From Oasisia sp. SBJ-2009 (lineage: Eukaryota > Annelida > Polychaeta > Sabellida > Siboglinidae), in NCBI GenBank assembly GCA_964017155.1, contig OZ024866.1:22771082-22835081 (forward strand): a DNA stretch of 64,000 nt. Reading direction: 5' to 3'. The translations under genes were made by a program, and so were the position numbers. This document shows positions 1 to 11,449 of this stretch, piece by piece. How positions within the stretch are numbered: the stretch's first letter is position 1; every line of letters begins with the position of its first letter. The notes below the pieces were generated by a model that was not told where the DNA came from, ran no database searches, and saw only the letters and a program-made list of their open reading frames with translations.

Positions 1-460
1 ACGTAAGAGTGCTTCAGTATCTATGTTTTGTTTATTTGAGTGTAAGCGAGTTTGAAAGAGTGTGGGTGTTTGGGGAGAAATTTGAGAGGCAATGTTTCTG
101 TTAACGTTGATTACTCATTTCTTCCTATGCATTTGAATATTCTTGGTTTGTTTTTCTTTTCTCAAATGTATATACGTATGTATGTTACTTTACGTGTATA
201 CCTTTACGTTAAATGAATGTTTGTTGTATAGATAGCTAAATGTGATAATGAAGGTATTTGAGTTGATGGGTATCTGATCAGCGGCATTGTTTGTTTCTAC
301 GCACTAAAATTCCTTTGGTTTCTTTTTCTTTTCTGCTGTGCGTGGATACGTAAGTTAGCGTACGTCTTTAAGTGTCATAGTATACATATGTATATTGAGG
401 TGAATGGGACTGATTTCATTTCTTTTACGATTGATTGGAATATAAATTGTGTATACTCTA

Positions 461-476
461 CCAACTGAACAGTTGG
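461..476 (+). promoter_or_regulatory. Inverted repeat at likely branch-point region (example)
   Basis: CCAACTG-AA-CAGTTGG lies 36-51 nt upstream of the exon, where a branch point is expected; CTGAA resembles the YTNAY consensus. It recurs before most exons. C-type copies read CAGTGGG and several B-type copies read CCAACGG, breaking the symmetry. Role in splicing is inference. Confidence 0.4.
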
Positions 477-511
477 CGATACACCCGTTTGTTGTTACTT
501 AGCAATTCCAG

Positions 512-682
512 TTGACGGAGGATGGACAGCGTGGACAGAGTGGGTGGCTTGTTCTGTGACATGTGGGACAGGGACCCAACAGAGAAGTCATGCGTGTACC
601 AACCCACCGCCTTCAAATGGAGGTGTCATTTGTTCTGGCGCTCCAACTGAATCGCAACCATGTGCAACAGCTCCTTGTCCAA
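512..682 (+). CDS. TSR exon 1 (57 codons, phase 1-1)
   Basis: A complete TSP1 repeat. The acceptor reads ...ATTCCAG before TTGACGG and the donor reads CCAA then GTATGT, leaving one base of a split codon at each end; joining two such exons makes an ATT (Ile) codon. The domain opens with GGWTAWTEW, the WxxWxxW motif used for tryptophan C-mannosylation. CSVTCGTG matches the O-fucosylation consensus CxxS/TCxxG. Six cysteines are spaced as in canonical TSRs (ACS, TCG, HAC, ICS, QPC, APC), with Arg in QQRSH as a candidate stacking residue between the tryptophans. This is the array consensus (A type). The acceptor choice is supported by the last exon, where only CCAG is present. The reading frame continues 45 codons past the donor to a stop, treated here as intron. 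Confidence 0.92.
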
Positions 683-1718
683 GTATGTGTACATTGAAAG
701 GAACGTTTGTATATTGTTCACTGCTTCAAACCAAAGAATTCTTATTGTGTAAAAGGTATGTCTTCAGTACTACGCGCATTCCAGGAATACTTCAAAAGGT
801 AAAATGTATACTCTGATGATATCTCAGAAAGACAACAATGTCATCAGAATTCTTAACAATGAAAATAAATACTTCTTCCTCACAACACAATTTAATCCAT
901 TAATTCTTGATACAGAGTGGTTAAATAGAACGTACGCTTTCCAAACACATCTCACTGAAGACGACGAATGGCTGAAATGTTATTGAAATGTTCTATGAAG
1001 ATATATCGTGACGTGATTTCAAGTATTGTCTCTCTTGAAAATGTGCGCGCAAATGAGATTTAGTGTATAGCAAATCGTTTTTATTAGTGACAAAAAGGAA
1101 AACCATTGAATAGAATATGAAATTACAGACATCGAAAACAAACGTTGTGGACGTTGGGGACAAATGAACATTTATTAATTTGCACGTTTTTCTGATTTGT
1201 TGTGTGTATGTAAGAGTGTTTAAGTATCTATGTTTTGTTTATTTGAGTGTAAGCGAGTGCGAAGGAGTGTGGGTTTTTGGACGGAAATGTGAGAGGCCAT
1301 GTTTCTGTTAACGTTGATTACTCATTTCTTACTATGCATTTGAATATACTTGGTTTGTTTTTCTTTTCTCAAAAGTATATACATATGTATGTTACTGTAC
1401 GTGTGTATCTTTACTTTAAATGAATGTTTGTTGTATAGATAATTAAATGTGATAAAGAAGGTATTTGGGTTGATGGGTGTCTGATCAGCGGCATTGTTTG
1501 TTTCTACGCACTAGAATTCCTTTGGTTTCTTTTTCTTTTCTGCTGTGCGTGGATACGTAAGTTAGCGTACGTCTTTAAGTGTCATAGTATACATATGTAT
1601 ATTGAGGTGAATGGGACTGATTTCATTTCTTTTACGATTGATTGGAATATAAATTGTGTATACTCTACCAACTGAACAGTTGGCGATACACCCGTTTGTT
1701 GTTACTTAGCAATTCCAG

Positions 1719-1889
1719 TTGACGGAGGATGGACAGCGTGGACAGAGTGGGTGGCTTGTTCTGTGACATGTGGGACAGGGACCCAACAGAGAAGTCATGC
1801 CTGTACCAACCCACCGCCTTCAAATGGAGGTGTCATTTGTTCTGGCGCTCCAACTGAATCGCAACCATGTGCAACAGCTCCTTGTCCAA
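1719..1889 (+). CDS. TSR exon 2, A type
   Basis: Protein identical to the consensus TSR, with one silent change (GCC for GCG before the third Cys). Donor GTATGT, followed by the ACATTG variant shared with exons 1, 17, 18, 27 and 32. Confidence 0.92.
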
Positions 1890-2758
1890 GTATGTGTACA
1901 TTGAAAGGAACGTTTGTATATTGTTCACTGCTTCAAACCAAAGATTTCCTATTGTGTATGAGGTATGTCTTCAGTACTACGCGCATTCCAGGAATACTTC
2001 AAAACGTAAAGTGTATACTCTGATTATATCTCAGAAAGATAACAATGCCATCAGAATTCTTAACTATGAATAAAAATACGTGTGCCTCACAACACAACTT
2101 AATCCATTAATTCTTGATACAGAGTGGTTAGATAGAACGTACGCTTTCCAAACACATCTCACTGAAGACGACGAATGGCTGAAATGTTATAGGAATATTC
2201 CATGAAGATATATCGTGACGTGATTTCAAGTATTGTCTGTCTTGAAAATGTGCGCGCAAATGAGATTTAGTGTATAGCAAATCGTTTTTATTAGTGACAA
2301 AAAGGAAAACCATTGAATAGAATATGAAATTACACACATCGAAAACAAACGTTGTGGACGTCTGGGGACAAATGAATATTTATTAATTTGCACGTTTTTC
2401 TGTTTTGTTGTGTGTATGTAAGAGTGTTTAAGTATATATGTTTTGTTTATTTGAGTGTAAGCGAGTGCGAAGGAGTGTGGGTTTTTGGACAGAAATGTGA
2501 GAGGCCATGTTTCTTTTAACGTTGATTACTCATTCCTTACTATGCATTTGAATGTACTTGGTTTGTTTTGCTTTTCTCAAATATATATACATATGAATGT
2601 TACTATACGTGTGTATCTTTACGTTAAATGAATGTTTGTTGTATGGATAACTAAATGTGATAAAGAAGGTATTTGGGGTGATGGGTGTCTGAACAGCGGC
2701 ATTGTTTGTTTCTACGCACTAGAATTCCTTTGGTTTCTTTTTCTTTTCTGCTGTGCAG

Positions 2759-2764
2759 GGATAC
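2759..2764 (+). other. Possible 6-nt microexon or recursive splice site (example)
   Basis: A pyrimidine-rich run ending TGCAG is followed by GGATAC and then a consensus donor GTAAGT. Six bases in phase 1 would add two residues without shifting the frame. The same arrangement stands 168 bp before exons 5, 6, 12, 13, 15, 29 and 34. Other copies read GCGTGGATAC or ACGTGGATAC and lack the AG. Not shown to be used. Confidence 0.3.
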
Positions 2765-2926
2765 GTAAGTGTGCGTACGCCTTTAAGTGTCATAGTATAC
2801 ATATGTATATTGAGGTGAATTGGACTGATTTCATTTCTTTTACGATTGATTGGAATATAAATTGTGCATACTCTACCAACTGAACAGTTGGCGATACACC
2901 CGTTTTTTGTTACTTAGCAATTCCAG

Positions 2927-3097
2927 TTGACGGAGGATGGACAGCGTATACAGAGTGGGTGGCTTGTTCTGTGACATGTGGGACAGGGACCCAACAGAGA
3001 AGTCATGCGTGTACCAACCCACCGCCTTCAAATGGAGGTGTCATTTGTCCTGGCGCTCCAACTGAATCGCAACCATGTGCAACAGCTCCTTGTCCAA
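2927..3097 (+). CDS. TSR exon 3, Trp-to-Tyr variant
   Basis: The second tryptophan of WxxWxxW is replaced: WTAYTEW (TAT for TGG). It also has PGAP instead of SGAP. All six cysteines and the O-fucosylation motif remain. Followed by a short-class intron (next exon 1,174 bp away). Its upstream intron has the CAG-GGATAC-GTAAGT arrangement. Confidence 0.9.
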
Positions 3098-4100
3098 GTA
3101 TGTGTACGTTTCACTGCTTCAAACCAAAGATTTCCTATTGTGTATGAGGTATGTCTTCAGTACTACGCGCATTCCAGGAATACTTCAAAACGTAAAATGT
3201 ATACTCTGTTGATACATCAGAAAGATAACAAAGTCAACTATGAATAAAAATACGTGTGCATCACAACACAATTTAATCCATTAATTCTTGTTACAGAGTG
3301 GTTAGATAGAATGTATGCTTTCAAAACACATCTCACTGAAGAAGACGAATGGCTGAAATGTTATTGGAATGTTCTATGAAGATATATCATGACGTGAATT
3401 CAAGTATTGTGTCTCTTGAAAATGTGCGCGCAAATGAGATTTAGTGTATAGCAAATCGTTTTTATTAATGACAAAAAGGACAACCATTGAATAGAATATG
3501 AAATTACACACATCGAAAACAAACGTTGTGAACGTTAGGGGACAAATGAATATATATTAATTTGCACGTTTATCTGTTTTGTTGTGTGTATGTAAGTGTG
3601 TTTAAGTATCTATGTTTTGTTGATATGAGTGTAAGCGAGTGTGAAAGAGTGTGGGTTTTTGGACAGAAATGTGAGATGCAATATTTGTGTTAACGTTGAT
3701 TACTCATTTCTTACTATGCATTTGAATATACTTGGTTTGTTTTTCTTTTCTCAAATCTATGTACATATGTATGTTACTGTACGTGTGTATCTTTAACTTA
3801 AATGAATGTTTGTTGTATAGATAATTAAATGTGATAAAGAAGGTATTTGGGTTGATGGGTGTCTGATCAGCGGCATTGTTTGTTTCTACGCACTAGAATT
3901 CCTTTGGTTTCTATTTCTTTTCTGCTGTGCGTGGATACGTAATTTAGCGTACGTCTTTAAGTGTCATAGTATACATATGTATATTGAGGAGAATGGGACT
4001 GATTTCATTTCTTTTACGATTGATTGGAATATAAATTGTGTATACTCTACCAACTGAACAGTTGGCGATACACCCGTTTGTTGTTACTTAGCTATTCCAG

Positions 4101-4271
4101 TTGACGGAGGATGGACAGCGTGGACAGAATGGGTGGCTTGTTCTGTGACATGTGGGACAGGGACCCAACAGAGAAGTCATGCGTGTACCAACCCACCGCC
4201 TTCAAATGGAGGTGTCATTTGTTCTGGCGCTCCAACTGAATCGCAACCATGTGCAACAGCTCCTTGTCCAA
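4101..4271 (+). CDS. TSR exon 4, A type
   Basis: Consensus protein; silent GAA for the Glu of WTEW. Upstream acceptor context reads TTAGCTATTCCAG. Donor GTATGT. Confidence 0.92.
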
Positions 4272-5308
4272 GTATGTGTACGTTGAAAGGAACGTTTGTA
4301 TATTGTTCACTGCTTCAAACCAAAGATTTCCTATTGTGTATGAGGTATGTCTTCAGTACTACGCGCATTCCAGGAATACTTCAAAACGTAAAATATATAC
4401 TCTGATGATATATCAGAAAGATAACAAAGTCAACAGAATTCTTAACTATGAATCAAAATACTTGTGCCTCACAACACAATTGAATCCTTTAATTCTTCAT
4501 ACAGAGTGGTTAGATAGAACGTACGCTTTCCAAACACATCTCACTGAAGACGACGAATGGCTGAAATGTTATTGGAATGTTCTATGAAGATATATCGTGA
4601 CGTGATTTCAAGTATTGTCTCTCTTAAAAATGTGCGCGCAAATGAGATTTAGTATACAGCAAATCGTTTTTATTTGTGACAAAAAGGAAAACCATTGAAT
4701 AGAATATGAAATTACAGACATCGAAAACAAACGTTGTGGACGTCTGGGGACAAATGAATATTTATTAATTTGCACGTTTTTCTGATTTGTTGTGTGTATG
4801 TAAGAGTGTTTAAGTATCTATGTTTTGTTTATTTGAGTGTAAGCGAGTGCGAAGGAGTGTGGGTTTTTGGACGGAAATGTGAGAGGCCATGTTTCTGTTA
4901 ACGTTGATTACTCATTCCTTACTATGCATTTGAATGTACTTGGTTTGTTTTGCTTTTCTCAAATATATATACATATGAATGTTACTATACGTGTGTATCT
5001 TTACGTTAAATGAATGTTTGTTGTATGGATAACTAAATGTGATAAAGAAGGTATTTGGGGTGATGGGTGTCTGAACAGCGGCATTGTTTGTTTCTACGCA
5101 CTAGAATTCCTTTGGTTTCTTTTTCTTTTCTGCTGTGCAGGGATACGTAAGTGTGCGTACGCCTTTAAGTGTCATAGTATACATATGTATATTGAGGTGA
5201 ATTGGACTGATTTCATTTCTTTTACGATTGATTGGAATATAAATTGTGCATACTCTACCAACTGAACAGTTGGCGATACACCCGTTTTTTGTTACTTAGC
5301 AATTCCAG

Positions 5309-5479
5309 TTGACGGAGGATGGACAGCGTGGACAGAGTGGGTGGCTTGTTCTGTGACATGTGGGACAGGGACCCAACAGAGAAGTCATGCGTGTACCAAC
5401 CCACCGCCTTCAAATGGAGGTGTCATTTGTTCTGGCCCTCCAACTGAATCACAACCATGTGAAGCAGCTCCTTGTCCAA
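5309..5479 (+). CDS. TSR exon 5, A-type variant
   Basis: Carries SGPPTESQPCEAAPC: Ala to Pro, then Ala-Thr to Glu-Ala between the last two cysteines. It is among the most substituted intact copies. Cysteine framework and donor GTATGT unchanged. Confidence 0.91.
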
Positions 5480-6514
5480 GTATGTGTACGTTAAAAGGAA
5501 CGTTTGTATATTGTTCACTGCTTCAAACCAAATATTTCCTATTGTGTATGAGGTATGTCTTCAGTACTACGCGCATTCCAGGAATACTTCAAAACGTAAA
5601 ATGTATACTCTGATGATATATTAGAAAGATAACAAAGTCAACAGAATTCTTAACTATGAATCAAAATACTTGTGCCTCACAACACAATTGAATCCTTTAA
5701 TTCTTCATACAGAGTGGTTAGATAGAACGTACGCTTTCCAAACACATCTCACTGAAGACGACGAATGGCTGAAATGTTATTGGAATGTTCTATGAAGATA
5801 TATCGTGACGTGATTTCAAGTATTGTCTCTCTTAAAAATGTGCGCGCAAATGAGATTTAGTGTACAGCAAATCGTTTTTATTAGTGACAAAAAGGAAAAC
5901 CATTGAATAGAATATGAAATTACACACATCGAAAACAAAGGTTGTGGACGTTGGGGACAAATGAATATTTATTAATTTGCACGTTTTTCTGATTTGTTGT
6001 GTGTATGTAAGAGTGTTTAAGTATCTATGTTTTGTTGATTTGAGTGTAAGCGAGTGCGAAGGAGTGTGGGTTTTTGGACGGAAATGTGAGAGGCCATGTT
6101 TCTTTTAACGTTGATTACTCATTCCTTACTATGCATTTGAATGTACTTGGTTTGTTTTGCTTTTCTCAAATATATATACATATGAATGTTACTATACGTG
6201 TGTATTTTACGTTAAATGAATGTTTGTTGTATGGATAACTAAATGTGATAAAGAAGGTATTTGGGGTGATGGGTGTCTGAACAGCGGCATTGTTTGTTTC
6301 TACGCACTAGAATTCCTTTGGTTTCTTTTTCTTTTCTGCTGTGCAGGGATACGTAAGTGTGCGTACGCCTTTAAGTGTCATAGTATACATATGTATATTG
6401 AGGTGAATTGGACTGATTTCATTTCTTTTACGATTGATTGGAATATAAATTGTGCATACTCTACCAACTGAACAGTTGGCGATACACCCGTTTTTTGTTA
6501 CTTTGCAATTCCAG

Positions 6515-6685
6515 TTGACGGAGGATGGACAGGGTGGACAGAGTGGCTGGCTTGTTCTGTGACATGTGGGACAGGGACCCAACAGAGAAGTCATGCGTGT
6601 ACCAACCCACCGCCTTCAAATGGAGGTGTCATTTGTTCTGGCGCTCCAACTGAATCGCAACCATGTGCAACAGCTCCTTGTCCAA
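6515..6685 (+). CDS. TSR exon 6, C type
   Basis: Reads WTGWTEWLAC (Gly for Ala, Leu for Val). The upstream alternative acceptor TTAG is TTTG here, so only CCAG can serve. The same linked changes recur in exons 12, 13, 15, 29 and 34. Confidence 0.91.
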
Positions 6686-7723
6686 GTATGTGTACGTTGA
6701 AAGGAACGTTTGTATATTGTTCACTGCTTCAAACCAAAGATTTCCTATTGTGTATGAGGTATGTCTTCAGTACTACGCGCATTCCAGGAATACTTCAAAA
6801 CGTAAAATGTATACTCTGATGATATCTCAGAAAGATAACAATGTCATCAGAATTCTTAACAGTGAAAATAAATACTTCTTCCTCACAACACAATTTAATC
6901 CATTAATTCTTGATACAGAGTGGTTAGATAGAACGTACGCTTTCCAAACACATCTCACTGAAGACGACGAATGGCTGAAATGTTATTGGAATGTTCTATG
7001 AAGATATATCGTGACGTGATTTCAAGTATTGTCTGTCTTGAAAATGTGCGCGCAAATTAGATTTAGTGTATAGCAAATCGTTTTTATTAGTGACAAAAAG
7101 GAAAACCATTGAATAGAATATGAAATTACACACATCGAAAACAAACGTTGTGGACGTCTCGGGACAAATGAATATTTATTAATTTGCACGTTTTTCTGTT
7201 TTGTTGTGTGTATGTAAGCATGTTTAAGTATCTATGTTTTGTTTATTTGAGTGTAAGCGAGTGTGAAGAAATGTGGGTTTTGGGACAGAAATGTGAGATG
7301 CAATGTTTCTGTTAACGTTGATTACTCATTTCTTAATATGCATTTGCATGTACTTGGTTTGTTTTGCTTTCCTCAAATGTATATACATATGTATGTTACT
7401 GTACGTGTGTATCTTTACGTTAAATGAATGTTTGTTTCATAGATTAACTAAATGTGATAAAGAAGGTATTTGGGTTGATGGGTGTCTGATCAGCGGCATT
7501 GTTTGTTTCTACGCACTAGAATTCCTTTGGTTTCTTTTTCTTTTCTGCTGTGCGTGGATACGTAAGTTAGCGTACGTCTTTAAGTGTCATAGTATACATA
7601 TGTATATTGAGGTGAATTGGAGTGATTTCAGTTCTTTTACGATTGAAAGGAATATAAATTGTGTATACTCTACCAACTGAACAGTTGGCGATACACCCGT
7701 TTGTTGTTACTTAGCAATTCCAG

Positions 7724-7894
7724 TTGACGGAGGATGGACAGCGTGGACAGATTGGGTGGCTTGTTCTGTGACATGTGGGACAGGGACCCAACAGAGAAGT
7801 CATGCGTGTACCAACCCACCGCCTTCAAATGGAGGTGTCATTTGTTCTGGCGCTCCAACTGAATCGCAACCATGTGCAACAGCTCCTTGTCCAA
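7724..7894 (+). CDS. TSR exon 7, D type
   Basis: WTDW replaces WTEW (GAT for GAG); otherwise consensus. Followed by a short-class intron (22-bp and 12-bp deletions), the usual partner of the D-type exon. Confidence 0.92.
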
Positions 7895-8897
7895 GTATGT
7901 GTACGTTTCACTGCTTCAAACCAAAGATTTCCTATTGTGTATGAGGTATGTCTTCAGTACTACGCGCATTCCAGGAATACTTCAAAACGTAAAATGTATA
8001 CTCTGATGATACATCAGAAAGATAACAAAGTCAACTATGAATAAAAATACGTGTGCATCACAACACAATTTAATCCATTAATTCTTGTTACAGAGTGGTT
8101 AGATAGAATGTATGCTTTCAAAACACATCTCACTGAAGAAGACGAATGGCTGAAATGTTATTGGAATGTTCTATGAAGATATATCATGACGTGAATTCAA
8201 GTATTGTCTCTCTTGAAAATGTGCGCGCAAATGAGATTTAGTGTATAGCAAATCGTTTTTATTAGTGACAAAAAGGACAACCACTGAATAGAATATGAAA
8301 TTACACACATCGAAAACAAACGTTGTGAACGTTAGGGGACAAATGAATATATATTAATTTTCACGTTTATCTGTTTTGTTGTGTGTATGTATGTGTGTTT
8401 AAGTATCTATGTTGTGTTTATATGAGTGTAAGCGAGTGTGAAAGAGTGTGGGTTTTTGGACAGAAATGTGAGATGCAATATTTGTGTTAACGTTGATTAC
8501 TCATTTCTTACTATGCATTTGAATATACTTGGTTTGTTTTTCTTTTTTCAAATGTATGTACATATGTATGTTACTGTACGTGTGTATCTTTAACTTAAAT
8601 GAATGTTTGTTGTATAGATAATTAAATGTGATAAAGAAGGTATTTGGGTTGATGGGTGTCTGATCAGCGGCATTGTTTGTTTCTACGCACTAGAATTCCT
8701 TTGGTTTCTTTTTCTTTTCTGCTGTGCGTGGATACGTAAGTTAGCGTACGTCTTTAAGTGTCATAGTATACATATGTATATTGAGGAGAATGGGACTGAT
8801 TTCATTTCTTTTACGATTGATTGGAATATAAATTGTGTATACTCTACCAACTGAACAGTTGGCGATACACCCGTTTGTTGTTACTTAGCTATTCCAG

Positions 8898-9068
8898 TTG
8901 ACGGAGGATGGACAGCGTGGACAGAGTGGGTGGCTTGTTCTGTGACATGTGGGACAGGGACCCAACAGAGAAGTCATGCGTGTACCAACCCACCGCCTTC
9001 AAATGGAGGTGTCATTTGTTCTGGCGCTCCAACTGAATCGCAACCATGTGCAACAGCTCCTTGTCCAA
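8898..9068 (+). CDS. TSR exon 8, A type
   Basis: Consensus protein, acceptor context TTAGCTATTCCAG, donor GTATGT. The downstream intron closely matches that of exon 4. Confidence 0.92.
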
Positions 9069-10104
9069 GTATGTGTACGTTGAAAGGAACGTTTGTATAT
9101 TGTTCACTGCTTCAAACCAAAGATTTCCTATTGTGTATGAGGTATGTATTCAGTACTACGCGCATTCCAGGAATACTTCAAAACGTAAAATGTATACTCT
9201 GATGATATATCAGAAAGATAACAAAGTCAACAGAATTCTTAACTATGAATCAAAATACTTGTGCCTCACAACACAATTGAATCCTTTAATTCTTCATACA
9301 GAGTGGTTAGATAGGACGTACGCTTTCCAAACACATCTCACTGAAGACGACGAATGGCTGAAATGTTATTGGAATGTTCTATGAAGATATATCGTGACGT
9401 GATTTCAAGTATTGTCTCTCTTAAAAATGTGCGCGCAAATGAGATTTAGTGTACAGCAAATCGTTTTTATTTGTGACAAAAAGGAAAACCATTGAATAGA
9501 ATATGAAATTACAGACATCGAAAACAAACGTTGTGGACGTTGGGGACAAATGAATATTTATTAATTTGCACGTTTTTCTGTTTCCTTGTGTGTATGTAAG
9601 AGTGTTTAAGTATCTATGTTTTGTTTATTTGAGTGTAAGCGAGTGCGAAGGAGTGTGGGTTTTTGGACGGAAATGTGAGAGGCCATGTTTCTGTTAACGT
9701 TGATTACTCATTTCTTACTATGCATTTGAATATACTTGGTTTGTTTTTCTTTTCTCAAAAGTATATACATATGAATGTTACTATACGTGTGTATCATTAC
9801 GTTAAATGAATGTTTGTTGTATGGATAACTAAATGTGATAAAGAAGGTATTTGGGGTGATGGGTGTCTCAACAGCGGCATTGTTTGTTTCTACGCACTAG
9901 AATTCCTTTGGTTTCTTTTTCTTTTCTGCTGTGCGTGGATACGTAAGTTAGCGTACGTCTTTAAGTGTCATAGTATACATATGTATATTCAGGTGAATTG
10001 GAGTGATTTCAGTTCTTTTACGATTGAAAGGAATATAAATTGTGTATACTCTACCAACTGAACAGTTGGCGATACACCCGTTTGTTGTTACTTAGCAATT
10101 CCAG

Positions 10105-10275
10105 TTGACGGAGGATGGACAGCGTGGACAGATTGGGTGGCTTGTTCTGTGACATGTGGGACAGGGACCCAACAGAGAAGTCATGCGTGTACCAACCCAC
10201 CGCCTTCAAATGGAGGTGTCATTTGTTCTGGCGCTCCAACTGAATCGCAACCATGTGCAACAGCTCCTTGTCCAA
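10105..10275 (+). CDS. TSR exon 9, D type
   Basis: WTDW variant with short-class intron after it. First of three consecutive D-type units (exons 9-11), a local run of single-unit duplication. Confidence 0.92.
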
Positions 10276-11278
10276 GTATGTGTACGTTTCACTGCTTCAA
10301 ACCAAAGATTTCCTATTGTGTATGAGGTATGTCTTCAGTACTACGCGCATTCCAGGAATACTTCAAAACGTAAAATGTATACTCTGATGATACATCAGAA
10401 AGATAACAAAGTCAACTATGAATAAAAATACGTGTGCATCACAACACAATTTAATCCATTAATTCTTGTTACAGAGTGGTTAGATAGAATGAATGCTTTC
10501 AAAACACATCTCACTGAAGAAGACGAATGGCTGAAATGTTATTGGAATGTTCTATGAAGATATATCATGACGTGAATTCAAGTATTGTCTCTCTTGAAAA
10601 TGTGCGCGCAAATGAGATTTAGTGTATAGCAAATCGTTTTTATTAGTGACAAAAAGGACAACCACTGAATAGAATATGAAATTACACATATCGAAAACAA
10701 ACGTTGTGAACGTTAGGGGACAAATGAATATATATTAATTTGCACGTTTATCTGTTTTGTTGTGTGTATGTAAGTGTGTTTAAGTATCTATGTTTTGTTT
10801 ATATGAGTGTAAGCGAGTGTGAAAGAGTGTGGGTTTTTGGACAGAAATGTGAGATGCAATATTTGTGTTAACGTTGATTACTCATTTCTTACTATGCATT
10901 TGAATATACTTGGTTTGTTTTTCTTTTCTCAAATGTATATACATATGTATTTTACTGTACGTGTGTATCTTTAACTTAAATGAATGTTTATTGTATAGAT
11001 CACTAAATGTGATAAAGAAGGTATTTGGGTTGATGGGTGTCTGATCAGCGGCATTGTTTGTTTCTACGCACTAGAATTCCTTTGGTTTCTTTTTCTTTTC
11101 TGCTGTGCGTGGATACGTAAGTTAGCGTACGTCTTTAAGTGTCATAGTATACATATGTATATTGAGGTGAATTGGAGTGATTTCAGTTCTTTTACGATTG
11201 AAAGGAATATAAATTGTGTATACACTACCAACTGAACAGTTGGCGATACACCCGTTTGTTGTTACTTAGCAATTCCAG

Positions 11279-11449
11279 TTGACGGAGGATGGACAGCGTG
11301 GACAGATTGGGTGGCTTGTTCTGTGACATGTGGGACAGGGACCCAACAGAGAAGTCATGCGTGTACCAACCCACCGCCTTCAAATGGAGGTGTCATTTGT
11401 TCTGGCGCTCCAACTGAATCGCAACCATGTGCAACAGCTCCTTGTCCAA
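11279..11449 (+). CDS. TSR exon 10, D type
   Basis: WTDW variant, same protein as exons 9 and 11, short-class intron after it (next exon 1,173 bp on). Confidence 0.92.

Noticed and set aside
544..816. 90-codon ORFs starting at the Val of WVACS, repeated in most units
   Set aside because: They start inside the TSR domain at a GTG and run past a good donor into the intron. The real coding unit is the 171-bp exon.
4249..4587. 112-codon (and 96-codon) ORFs overlapping the exon and following intron in another frame
   Set aside because: Out of frame with the TSR, broken in many copies by point changes and deletions, with no recognisable domain; repeated only because the intron is repeated.
6307..6594. 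95-codon minus-strand ORFs across the exon start
   Set aside because: Antisense shadow of the exon and intron end; present only in units that lost a stop by chance.
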